From: CAZDXB01 sp964509335
GTDB taxonomy: Bacteria; Bacteroidota; Ignavibacteria; Kapaibacteriales; UBA2268
Assembly: GCA_964509335.1 (NCBI GenBank)
Contig: CAZDXB010000012.1
Span: 1 to 64,000, forward strand
Reading direction: 5' to 3'
DNA: 64,000 bases
Part shown: positions 32,308-40,162 of the stretch, piece by piece
How the letters are laid out: every line of letters starts with the position of its first letter
Numbering within the stretch: position 1 is the first letter of the stretch
Program-made: the position numbers and the translations under genes
Notes under the pieces: model-generated
Databases searched by the model: none
The model's input: the letters and a program-made list of their open reading frames with translations, nothing else
Told to the model about the DNA's origin: nothing

Positions 32308-33114
32308 TTATATTGAAAAAACGAAAGAAGAACTCAACCTCGCGCTATATCCTAAAACAAAATGATAATTCAAATTACAAGAAATCGAAAAGAACGACGT
32401 TGGAACGATAAACGCTCCCGCCTCCGCTAACTTCGGACTAGTCTGATAAGCCGCTCTAATAAAAACAATATCCTCGACGTTGTAAGAAGCGGCAAAACAA
32501 AAACCGGAACTTTGGTTAACGTTAACGACGGCGTCCAAGTCAATCGCGAACGATTCAAGCGGCATAACTCCAAAACCAAACTGAGCTTTTCTTTCGACGT
32601 TCTTGTCTCCCCCTTCAAAATAATCGCCGTTAACGTTATTCAAAACAAACCCAGCCGTTAAATACTCGTTCAAATCGACAATACCGGCTATATCAACCGC
32701 TATTTTATAATCGGAAGCGTAACTCTTAACGTGAATAGAGGCGTAATTCGCCGAAACGCCTAACGCTAAACTAGAATCAATTTCTTGACAAAAATGAAAT
32801 GCCCCAGTGTACTCTCGAAATAGATTTCCCCCCATATTAAAAACCGAAACTCCTACAACCGAAGAGCTGATGAATCTTTTAGAAAAAGCGGCTCCGGCTG
32901 AGGACAGCTCTTTCATTTCAAATTTAGAAGGAGCGTAAACAAAACTAGCGAACGAATTTTCTATTTCCCTCATTTTCGCCGGATTATTTAACACGGAAAT
33001 ATCTTGAAAAGAAGAAGCCCCGCAGGCGGCTGCAACCGAAGGATAATAATTCTGAGACAATAAACAAACCGAACTAAATATTAATAGAAGATGAATCCAA
33101 ACCAGTATTTTCAT
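32308..33114 (-). CDS. PorV/PorQ-like outer-membrane protein
   Basis: The 268-residue protein has a signal peptide (MKILVWIHLLLIFSSVCLLS) and then AAACGASSFQDISVLNNPAKM, the plug-like start typical of the PorV/PorQ and FadL-related family (small residues followed by a NPA motif), followed by regularly spaced strands and a terminal Phe-rich end (SSSFVFSI). PorV-type proteins act as shuttles or anchors for type IX cargo; this shorter paralogue might serve the adjacent HhH barrel protein. The two are adjacent and co-directional. It is divergent from porD across 85 bases. Confidence 0.7.
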   Translation of the reverse strand: MKILVWIHLLLIFSSVCLLSQNYYPSVAAACGASSFQDISVLNNPAKMREIENSFASFVYAPSKFEMKELSSAGAAFSKRFISSSVVGVSVFNMGGNLFREYTGAFHFCQEIDSSLALGVSANYASIHVKSYASDYKIAVDIAGIVDLNEYLTAGFVLNNVNGDYFEGGDKNVERKAQFGFGVMPLESFAIDLDAVVNVNQSSGFCFAASYNVEDIVFIRAAYQTSPKLAEAGAFIVPTSFFSISCNLNYHFVLGYSARLSSSFVFSI

Positions 33115-33199
33115 TTTATTCTTGAAAGTTTAGCTTCTAATCCGTATCTTAATTTCGATTTTAATAATAAAACCTATTATAAAAATAAAGGATAATAAA

Positions 33200-34129
33200 A
33201 TGATACGCAAAGTTTTAATCGCGATAATCTACGTAATCGTTTTCGCCTTAGTCGGTATGATTGCCAAATCGCAAGAAATCGAAGCGGACGTAGTAGTTAA
33301 CGTAGAGCAACTACAGTTCGAAGCCAGAACAAACGTATCGACGATGGAAAGAGACATCGAACGCTACATCAACAACCAAGAATTTACCGATTTGGATTGG
33401 GAAGGACCGAAAATTCCCGTAAATATAACCATTTACCTTTCCGGCGGCTCAAATAACGAATACTCAGCGAAGATGTATTTGCAGTCGATGCGTTACTTAG
33501 ACGGACCCGAACCGGTGAAAACGGTAAACGTCAAATTTTTCGACGACAAATGGTCATTCGAATACGCCAGAGGAGCGAACTTGACATACAACCAACTCAG
33601 ATTCGACCCTTTTACCAGCGTGATTGACTATTATATGTTGCTCGTAATTGGATTCGATTTAGACACATACGGCGAATTAGACGGTTCGCCTTTTTTCAGC
33701 GCCGCCAGAAGAATTGTCGAACTAGGAGCTTCGAGGAACGCACAGGGATTTTCCAGACACTCCGCTCCGGGAGAATTCACTCGCTTTAATTTGACTTCCG
33801 AATTGACAGACGCTCGCTTCAACGAATTTAGAAAGCTGGTATTCGCTTTCTTCGTGGACGGGTTGGATATGCTCGCCTTCGATAGTGAAAAAGCTCTAAC
33901 TAACCTAAAAGACATTTTCTATTATATGGCGCAGTTTAAGAAAAATAAATTGGTTGAATCAAGCGTTTTGATGCAATTATTCTTCGACTCGCAAGCGCAA
34001 AAAATAGCTACAATATTCAACGGGCACGAAGACGAAGAAGTATTTCAAACTCTGAAATATATGGACCCGAGCAATTCCACTCTATACGACCAAGCAAAAG
34101 CGGGCGAATTCACGAGACGAAAAAAATAA
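33200..34129 (+). CDS. porD: DUF4835 protein, type IX secretion component PorD
   Basis: The protein starts with a signal peptide (residues 1-25) and carries the DUF4835 pattern: an early VNVEQLQFEARTNVSTMERD, the nucleating LRFDPFTSVIDYYMLLVIGFD, and the ending MDPSNSTLYDQA. In Porphyromonas gingivalis PorD is required for type IX secretion, and DUF4835 proteins are annotated after it. RBS AAAGGA lies six bases upstream. Its presence agrees with the sorting domains on secreted proteins in this window. It stands alone, facing the convergent lipoprotein gene. Confidence 0.85.
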   Translation: MIRKVLIAIIYVIVFALVGMIAKSQEIEADVVVNVEQLQFEARTNVSTMERDIERYINNQEFTDLDWEGPKIPVNITIYLSGGSNNEYSAKMYLQSMRYLDGPEPVKTVNVKFFDDKWSFEYARGANLTYNQLRFDPFTSVIDYYMLLVIGFDLDTYGELDGSPFFSAARRIVELGASRNAQGFSRHSAPGEFTRFNLTSELTDARFNEFRKLVFAFFVDGLDMLAFDSEKALTNLKDIFYYMAQFKKNKLVESSVLMQLFFDSQAQKIATIFNGHEDEEVFQTLKYMDPSNSTLYDQAKAGEFTRRKK

Positions 34130-34133
34130 TCCG

Positions 34134-34808
34134 TCAATTAATATGGTATCTTAAAAGTTTCCAATCGCATTGGATAACTTCGTTTGAAAATCTATAGACT
34201 TCGTTTTTATTAACAAGTCCGATATTTGGACTCAGCCAAATTCTACTTCGAACCTCTAAGTTACGATTAGAATCGTTGATTAATACTTGAAAGCCAATTG
34301 CTTCGCGCTCTTCTCCCGCCGCCGTTATTGTCTTTTCGTCAAGCCTGCTGGCGGTAACGGTGATGTTTTCGTCCTCAAGAACTACCCAAGAATCGTTTTG
34401 AATATTTCCAAAAAGAATCCATCTTTTGGAATAACCGGGACCAAACGATTTATAAGCGTATAAATTTAAATCCTCCAAAGCGTAATAGTTGCTCGATACG
34501 CCCAATTCCTTCCCGGTATTTTTATCTAAAGAATATTCCAAAATTTTTATCGCTGTTTTGCCGTCGATATTTTCGGGTTCGGCGACAACAAAAGAATCAA
34601 TCGACATTACTACTTTGTTATTGCTGTTAGAATCAAGCTCGGATTTTTCAAAAATCCAATATGAGCCGGTCGTCGCGGGAAAATAATCCGACAGAACAGC
34701 GTTGGAACCATTATCGTCGCCGTTCGTGGAATTATCGGAACTCCCTCCGCAAGAAAATATCAAACCGGTTATAATAGCGGAATAAAGAAAAAGCTTTTTA
34801 AGATTCAT
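34134..34808 (-). CDS. Lipoprotein of unknown function
   Basis: A lipoprotein signal with lipobox IFSC (Cys20) is followed by a Gly/Ser/Asn-rich linker (GGSSDNSTNGDDNGSN), typical of surface-exposed Bacteroidota lipoproteins. The folded part contains YFPATTGSYWIF, a motif common to small Bacteroidota lipoproteins with an all-beta domain, and ends in WLSPNIGLV. No enzymatic residues can be named. It converges on porD with a four-base gap. Confidence 0.75.
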   Translation of the reverse strand: MNLKKLFLYSAIITGLIFSCGGSSDNSTNGDDNGSNAVLSDYFPATTGSYWIFEKSELDSNSNNKVVMSIDSFVVAEPENIDGKTAIKILEYSLDKNTGKELGVSSNYYALEDLNLYAYKSFGPGYSKRWILFGNIQNDSWVVLEDENITVTASRLDEKTITAAGEEREAIGFQVLINDSNRNLEVRSRIWLSPNIGLVNKNEVYRFSNEVIQCDWKLLRYHIN

Positions 34809-34932
34809 ATCGACGCTCCGAAATTGTTAATCATTCATTAACAAAGTTAATAAAAAGACAGATTTACTCAAATATAAAACTACCGGAATTAATAATAAAC
34901 TTCTATTTGAGAACGAAAAGAAAAAAAATATA

Positions 34933-34967
34933 AAAATCCTTCGTCCAATTTCAGAACGAAGGATTTT
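34933..34967 (-). terminator. Rho-independent terminator of the 2-oxoacid oxidoreductase operon
   Basis: Arms 34933-34944 and 34956-34967 are 12-base exact complements around an 11-base loop. Read on the minus strand, the 3' arm runs into a U-rich tract (GGATTTTTAT). It lies 92 bases after the stop of the gamma-subunit gene. Confidence 0.85.
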
Positions 34968-35058
34968 AAAAGATAATACTTCTATAAAGCGGTTGTTGAT
35001 TTATCTTCAAGCGCGATTATAATAAGCGCAAGGAAAGAATCAACGCTTTCCAGTCTAT

Positions 35059-35595
35059 TTATTTAATATGACTAGCTCCCGCTTCGAAAGCCTTCTTATT
35101 CAACGGTATCAATTTATGATGCCTTTTGGGCAGCACTTCGGCTAAAGCTTCCATTACGGAATCGACTTTTACGGTCTTTCTCGCGGCTATAAAAGCTCCG
35201 AGAATAACCATATTGAGAACTTTTGTATTCTTCAGCTTTAACGCCTCGTCGCTACCCGGTATAGCGTAAACGGTTATATCGTCCCTTTTCGGCGGATTTA
35301 AAATATTCGAGCTATCGTACATAATCGAACCGCCGGGACGGATTTTACTCTCGAATTTATCTAACGACGGCTGATTCAAAGCCACAACCGTATCGAAAGT
35401 AGAAATTATCGGCGAGCTAATCAACGAATCGGAAACAATAGTTATACAATTCGCCGTGCCTCCTCTCATTTCCGGTCCGTAAGATGGCATCCAGCAAACT
35501 TCTTTACCCTCAATCATTCCAGCGTACGCAAGCATCATTCCCATAGAAAGAACGCCTTGCCCTCCAAATCCTGCAAAAATTGCTTCTTCGCTCAT
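35059..35595 (-). CDS. 2-oxoacid:ferredoxin oxidoreductase, gamma subunit
   Basis: This is the gamma subunit of the four-subunit 2-oxoacid:ferredoxin oxidoreductase. It shows IFAGFGGQGVLSMGMMLAYA at the N-terminus, SYGPEMRGGTANC in the middle, and VVALNQPSLDKF, all typical of KorC/VorA gamma chains. It is 178 residues long. It follows the beta-subunit gene by one base. Together the subunits convert a 2-oxoacid and CoA to acyl-CoA, CO2 and reduced ferredoxin. Confidence 0.92.
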   Translation of the reverse strand: MSEEAIFAGFGGQGVLSMGMMLAYAGMIEGKEVCWMPSYGPEMRGGTANCITIVSDSLISSPIISTFDTVVALNQPSLDKFESKIRPGGSIMYDSSNILNPPKRDDITVYAIPGSDEALKLKNTKVLNMVILGAFIAARKTVKVDSVMEALAEVLPKRHHKLIPLNKKAFEAGASHIK

Positions 35596-35596
35596 A

Positions 35597-36403
35597 TTAT
35601 TTCTCCTCCGGTACTTTTAAATCTCCAAGCGGATAAAAAGGCAACATTTTTTCTTCGACGTAATGATTCGCTTCGATAGGGTCCATTCTCCAAGCCGAAG
35701 TGCAGTTAGAAACAACTTCGACCAAACAAGTTCCCATTTCTTTTTCCTGATATTTGAAAGCTTTCTTAAAAGCCTTTTTCAGTTTTCTTACGTTTGCGGT
35801 TTTATGAACCGAATGCCTCGTAACGTAGCAAGTCCCCGGCAAAGTGGCGGCTATATCCGTCATCTTAACCGGATGCCCCTGCTCCTTAATATTTCTTCCG
35901 TAAGGCGAAGTCGTAGAGAACATTCCTTCCAAAGTGGTAGGAGCCATCTGTCCCCCAGTCATACCGTAAATGCCGTTATTAATAAATACAATCAAAAAAT
36001 TCTCGCCGCGGTTGCAAGCGTGCAATGTTTCGTTGCCTCCTATAGCGGCTAAATCTCCGTCGCCCTGATAAGTAAACACGAATCTATCGGGCAACACTCT
36101 TTTTATCCCCGTAGCTACGGCGCAAGCTCTGCCGTGAGCCGCTTCCTGCATATCCACGTTCATATAGTGATAAGCGAAAACGGAACAACCAACGGGAGCT
36201 ATACCTACGGTTTTATTTTGTATATCTAATTCTTCGACCGCTTCCATCAAAACTCTGTGAGCTACTCCGTGTCCGCATCCCGGACAATAATGTAGCTCGC
36301 GATCGGTAAGCGTCGAGGGCCTTTTGTAAACGAGGTATTCGTCTTTGCGAATCTCATCTTTCGCAAAAGGTTCTTTATCTTTTGTAGCGGTATTTTCGCT
36401 CAT
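35597..36403 (-). CDS. 2-oxoacid:ferredoxin oxidoreductase, beta subunit
   Basis: The beta subunit binds thiamine diphosphate and an iron-sulfur cluster. Present are YCPGCGHGVAHRVL (cluster cysteines), PVGCSVFAYHY, the TPP motif GDGDLAAIGGNE and the following NNGIYGMTGGQMAPTT. It is 268 residues, normal for a separate beta chain. The stop-to-start overlap with the alpha gene (TAATG) indicates coupling. Confidence 0.93.
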   Translation of the reverse strand: MSENTATKDKEPFAKDEIRKDEYLVYKRPSTLTDRELHYCPGCGHGVAHRVLMEAVEELDIQNKTVGIAPVGCSVFAYHYMNVDMQEAAHGRACAVATGIKRVLPDRFVFTYQGDGDLAAIGGNETLHACNRGENFLIVFINNGIYGMTGGQMAPTTLEGMFSTTSPYGRNIKEQGHPVKMTDIAATLPGTCYVTRHSVHKTANVRKLKKAFKKAFKYQEKEMGTCLVEVVSNCTSAWRMDPIEANHYVEEKMLPFYPLGDLKVPEEK

Positions 36404-37476
36404 TATTTACCTCCCTTAATAAATTTCTCTTCAAAATAATCGACAATTTCGTCCGGCGAAGGAATCATTCCGCCGGTTCTCCCGTAAAATTCAACGGGGA
36501 CTTGTCCTCTTACGGCTAATTGAACGTCCTGAACCATTTGTCCGGCGTTCATTTCTACGTCTAAAATTCCCTTCACTTTATCGCATAAATCTTCGTAAAC
36601 TTTGAAAGGGAAAGGATAAATGCTTATCGGTCTCACTAATCCAACCTTATGACCTCTTTCCCTCGCCATTTCCATCGCTTTCATACAAATGCGAGCGCCT
36701 AAACCGTAACCCGTAAATATATAATCCGCGTCCTCGATATCCTGAGTTTTATATCTTACTTCATTCTTTTCAATCTCTCTGTATTTCTTTTGCAATTTTT
36801 TATTGACTTCCTCCATCTCTTCTGGCTGAATAAACAGCGAAGTCAATATTCTTCTTTCCTTGTCGTCGGGCTTTCCTGTTGTCGCCCATTCCTTGTCGTC
36901 TTTTTCTCTTTCCATTTGGGGAAAGAGTTCCACTTTCTCCATCATCTGCCCCATAGCTCCGTCGGCTAATATCAGAACGGGATTTCTATACTTCATCGCC
37001 AACTCAAATCCTTCCTTAACAAAATCGACCATTTCTTGGACGCTGGAAGGAGCTAAAGCGATAGTGTAATAGTCGCCGTGTCCGCCGCCTCGAGTCGATT
37101 GGAAATAGTCGCCTTGAGCGGGTTGTATAGTTCCTAAACCGGGACCGCCTCTGTTTACGTTGCACAACAAACAGGGGATTTCGGCTCCGGCTATATAAGA
37201 AAGTCCTTCTTGCATTAAACTGATTCCGGGGCTTGAAGAGGTCGTCATTACTCGTTTGCCGCAACCCCCGGCTCCGTAAATCATATTTATCGCTCCAAGT
37301 TCGCTTTCTGCCTGCAATACCGCCATTCCAGTATCTCTTTTGGGAACTTCTCTGGAAAGATATTCCAGCACTTCCGATTGCGGCGTTATCGGATAGCCGA
37401 AATAAGCGTCGCAGCCGGCTCGTATCATTGCCTCGGCTAACGCTTCGTTCCCTTTCATTAGTTTTAATTCGCCCAT
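36403..37476 (-). CDS. vorB: 2-oxoacid:ferredoxin oxidoreductase, alpha subunit (VorB-type)
   Basis: This is the alpha chain of the enzyme. KLMKGNEALAEAMIRAGC, FGYPITPQSEVLEYL, TSSSPGISLMQEGLSYIAG and NRGGPGLGTIQPAQGDYFQ match the 3-methyl-2-oxobutanoate (branched-chain) type more closely than the fused 2-oxoglutarate type. Length of 357 residues also fits VorB. The substrate is therefore likely 2-oxoisovalerate or other branched-chain 2-oxoacids; 2-oxoglutarate cannot be ruled out. It starts 56 bases after the ferredoxin-like delta gene. Confidence 0.9.
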   Translation of the reverse strand: MGELKLMKGNEALAEAMIRAGCDAYFGYPITPQSEVLEYLSREVPKRDTGMAVLQAESELGAINMIYGAGGCGKRVMTTSSSPGISLMQEGLSYIAGAEIPCLLCNVNRGGPGLGTIQPAQGDYFQSTRGGGHGDYYTIALAPSSVQEMVDFVKEGFELAMKYRNPVLILADGAMGQMMEKVELFPQMEREKDDKEWATTGKPDDKERRILTSLFIQPEEMEEVNKKLQKKYREIEKNEVRYKTQDIEDADYIFTGYGLGARICMKAMEMARERGHKVGLVRPISIYPFPFKVYEDLCDKVKGILDVEMNAGQMVQDVQLAVRGQVPVEFYGRTGGMIPSPDEIVDYFEEKFIKGGK

Positions 37477-37532
37477 TTTATCTCCTTTATCTTTTATTAA
37501 ATCTTATTTAATTTCTTCCAAGATACTAAGCG

Positions 37533-37772
37533 TTATTTCTTTTTCTTTGTCTTAATAATCTTTCGGTAAACCGTAATTATTCCCTCGGGACACATTATAG
37601 CGCAGTTTGCGCATCCCGTACAACTATCGTTAACAACTACGGCGTATTGGTAACCTTTTTTATTGATTTTTTCGGCTAACGCTAAAGTATCTTCGGGACA
37701 GGATTCTATGCAAAGCTCGCATCCTTTGCATTTATCTACGTCGATGATAACATCGCCAAGAACTTTTGCCAT
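37533..37772 (-). CDS. 2-oxoacid:ferredoxin oxidoreductase, delta (2x[4Fe-4S]) subunit
   Basis: This 79-residue ferredoxin-like protein has two cysteine motifs, CKGCELCIESCPE and CTGCANCAIMCPE, each binding one [4Fe-4S] cluster, and ends in a Lys-rich tail. It is the first gene of the operon, as in many Vor/Kor loci, and passes electrons from the beta subunit to external ferredoxin. The preceding 159 bases (37773-37931) are AT-rich and must contain the promoter. Confidence 0.92.
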   Translation of the reverse strand: MAKVLGDVIIDVDKCKGCELCIESCPEDTLALAEKINKKGYQYAVVVNDSCTGCANCAIMCPEGIITVYRKIIKTKKKK

Positions 37773-37931
37773 TTTCCAACCTCTTTATAATTATCATAAA
37801 CTTACAATTCAAAAACAAAAAGAATACACAACTTACAAATAATTGCCAATTTTTAAAAATAATACCGAATAGAATATAGATATTTTTACAAAAAATCAAA
37901 AAAACGGAGCGGTTTTGTAACAACTGTGTTG

Positions 37932-39152
37932 CTAAGGGTGGTATGTGATTTCTTTAGTTTCGGAATCAAAAGCAGCGACTACAGTCCATTCGTAATTTGC
38001 CCCGCTTTTCGCAAGCGACCAAAAATCGAAATTCGCGTTTGCTATATCGCCCGCAGGATTCAATTTGGTCTCGCCAATCGCTCCAACGTAGCCATTAGCT
38101 ATTTCTAGAAACTTCTCGCGAAAAGTCGCGAAATCCAGCCCTTTTGAACGCGCTAGAGTTTTCGCGCCCACCTTTAAAGCGTCGTAAGCCCCCAAAGCGT
38201 AAACCTCCGGTTGCCTTCCAATTTCCGCTTCTATTCTTTCAATCAAGCTTTCCCAATTAGAACGATAATCTTCGTCGAGACCGAAAAGCGGACAAGACAA
38301 TTCAGTAGATATAGCGAACTCAGCCGCGTTTTCATTATTCAAAATATCTTTATTCAAAGCGAAAGCGGAAGCGCCGTACCATTTTACTTGGCTTAAATAT
38401 TCGTATTCGGCGGCGGCTTCCAATATCTCGACGCCCTCGCCGAAGGAAATCAAGTAAACGGCAACGGAGCTGTCGCCGCGTTGCGCGACCGCCGACTTAA
38501 CGTATTCGTTCGCCCCGTTTAAAATTTGAGCAAAGTCTTCGGTGTCGGATTGGTATTCATTGAATTGCAAAAAATTCGAACCTTGACTAGTATATTTATT
38601 ATAAACGGTCGATATTAAATTATTGCCCCACAAATCGTCCCTTACAATCGAGTAAACGGCGTTAATCCTCTCTGCCTCCATCATAGCGCAAATAGCATCC
38701 GCTTGGATATGGTCGCTGGGAGCGAACCGAAATATATTGTCGCCCGCTTCGGCTAATGAAGTAGCAACGCTGAACGGACTAACGACCAAAATTTCGTCGT
38801 TGTCGACAAATTCCTTTATCGCGGCGGCGGACGCGCTGCTATACGGTCCAATAATATATCTAACGCCCATATTTTTCAGTTCGATAGCCTTTTGCAGCGC
38901 CGTCGCCGTATCGGTTTCCGTGTCGAGTATAATTAACTCAATATCGCAATTAACGGAAGACTCTTTTAATTCCGCTATTGCTTCTTCTTTGGCAATATTT
39001 AACGCCGCCTCGGCGCTCTCGCCGAAAGAAGAACCGGCTCCGGTCTTCGGAAGCAGCGCGCCGATTTTGACTTTGACGTAACTTGGGGAATAGCTGTCCT
39101 CGGAACAAGACAATAAAACAAAAATCAACGCTAAAATTATTAAGAACCGCAT
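37932..39152 (-). CDS. Periplasmic-binding-protein-like lipoprotein (branched-chain amino acid type)
   Basis: A lipobox LLSC (Cys16) precedes a type I periplasmic-binding fold: VKIGALLPKTGAGSSFGESA, MGVRYIIGPYSSASA, ILVVSPFSVATSLAE, and YALGAYDALKVGAKTLA. These match LivJ/LivK-like receptors of branched-chain amino acids, amides or urea. No permease or ATPase gene is nearby, so it may be an orphan receptor or sensor. It lies 12 bases after purM on the same strand, which implies cotranscription. The ligand is unknown. Confidence 0.85.
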   Translation of the reverse strand: MRFLIILALIFVLLSCSEDSYSPSYVKVKIGALLPKTGAGSSFGESAEAALNIAKEEAIAELKESSVNCDIELIILDTETDTATALQKAIELKNMGVRYIIGPYSSASAAAIKEFVDNDEILVVSPFSVATSLAEAGDNIFRFAPSDHIQADAICAMMEAERINAVYSIVRDDLWGNNLISTVYNKYTSQGSNFLQFNEYQSDTEDFAQILNGANEYVKSAVAQRGDSSVAVYLISFGEGVEILEAAAEYEYLSQVKWYGASAFALNKDILNNENAAEFAISTELSCPLFGLDEDYRSNWESLIERIEAEIGRQPEVYALGAYDALKVGAKTLARSKGLDFATFREKFLEIANGYVGAIGETKLNPAGDIANANFDFWSLAKSGANYEWTVVAAFDSETKEITYHP

Positions 39153-39164
39153 TGTTATAACCTT

Positions 39165-40160
39165 TTATGAACTAACAATCTCGCCGACGACCACGGGCTT
39201 TTCGCTCGAGCAAGCTCTTATTATCTCGTCGGTTTTTTCTTTATCAGCTATCAAAATCATTCCGACTCCCATATTAAACGTCCTCCTCATTTCCTTTTCT
39301 TCAACCTCTCCCCAATCTTTTATCAATCTAAATATAGGCGGAACTTCCCAAGAGTTCCAATCTATTTTCATATCTACGCCTTTCGGGAGAATTCTGCCGG
39401 TGTTGCCGACAATACCGCCGCCGGTGATATGAGATATTCCCTTAACAAGCCCTTTTTTAATCAACGGATACACGGTTTTATAATATGATTTATGGACGGC
39501 TAATAACTCTTCGCCGAGCGTTTTGCCTAAAGAATCGATATAATCGCCTACTTTACGCTCTTTAAGCAGGACGGCTCTCGCCAGAGAATAACCGTTGGTA
39601 TGCAAACCGTTCGACGGAAAGCCAATCATAAAGTCGCCGGCTTTTATATCTTTGCCGTTCACGATTTCTTTTTTATCGACGACGCCTACAACGGTTCCGG
39701 AAATATCGTATTCGCCTTCCTCGTAAATCGAAGGCATTTCCGCCGTCTCGCCGCCAATAAGAGCGCAACCGTTCTCTTTACAAGCGGTAGCGAAACCTTC
39801 GATAACTTTTTCGGCAACGCCTGAAACTAACTTCCCGACCGAAAAATAATCCAAAAAGAAAAGCGGCTTCGCGCCGCAACTCAAAATATCGTTCACGCAA
39901 TGATTTACTAAACATTGCCCCACCGTGTTGTGAACCCCCGTCGCGAAAGCTATCTTTAACTTTGTGCCTACGCCGTCAACGCTCGAAACTAATACCGGCT
40001 GTTTGTAGTCGCCGAAATTAGCTTCGTAAAATCCGCCGAATAAACCAATATCCGTCAATACGTTCTCGTTAAAAGTCGAGCGAATTAAAGGTTTAATATT
40101 CTTTACAACCTCGTCTCCCGCTTCGATATCGACGCCTGAATCTTTATAAGTAATTCCCAT
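39165..40160 (-). CDS. purM: Phosphoribosylformylglycinamidine cyclo-ligase
   Basis: PurM closes the imidazole ring to AIR in purine synthesis. Recognisable are ITYKDSGVDIEAGDEVV at the start, SSVDGVGTKLKIA, CVNDILSCGAKPLFFLDY, ALIGGETAEMPSIY, GLHTNGYSL and ISHITGGGIVGNTGRI. Length (331 residues) is normal. It starts two bases after the CoA-activase stop and is followed 12 bases on by the binding-protein lipoprotein gene. No other pur genes are here. Confidence 0.96.
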   Translation of the reverse strand: MGITYKDSGVDIEAGDEVVKNIKPLIRSTFNENVLTDIGLFGGFYEANFGDYKQPVLVSSVDGVGTKLKIAFATGVHNTVGQCLVNHCVNDILSCGAKPLFFLDYFSVGKLVSGVAEKVIEGFATACKENGCALIGGETAEMPSIYEEGEYDISGTVVGVVDKKEIVNGKDIKAGDFMIGFPSNGLHTNGYSLARAVLLKERKVGDYIDSLGKTLGEELLAVHKSYYKTVYPLIKKGLVKGISHITGGGIVGNTGRILPKGVDMKIDWNSWEVPPIFRLIKDWGEVEEKEMRRTFNMGVGMILIADKEKTDEIIRACSSEKPVVVGEIVSS

Positions 40161-40162
40161 AG

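Noticed and set aside
37860..37931. A T-rich tract with weak dyads (GTAACAACTGTGTTGC) after the binding-protein gene.
   Set aside because: Stems of only four or five bases; not enough to call a terminator.
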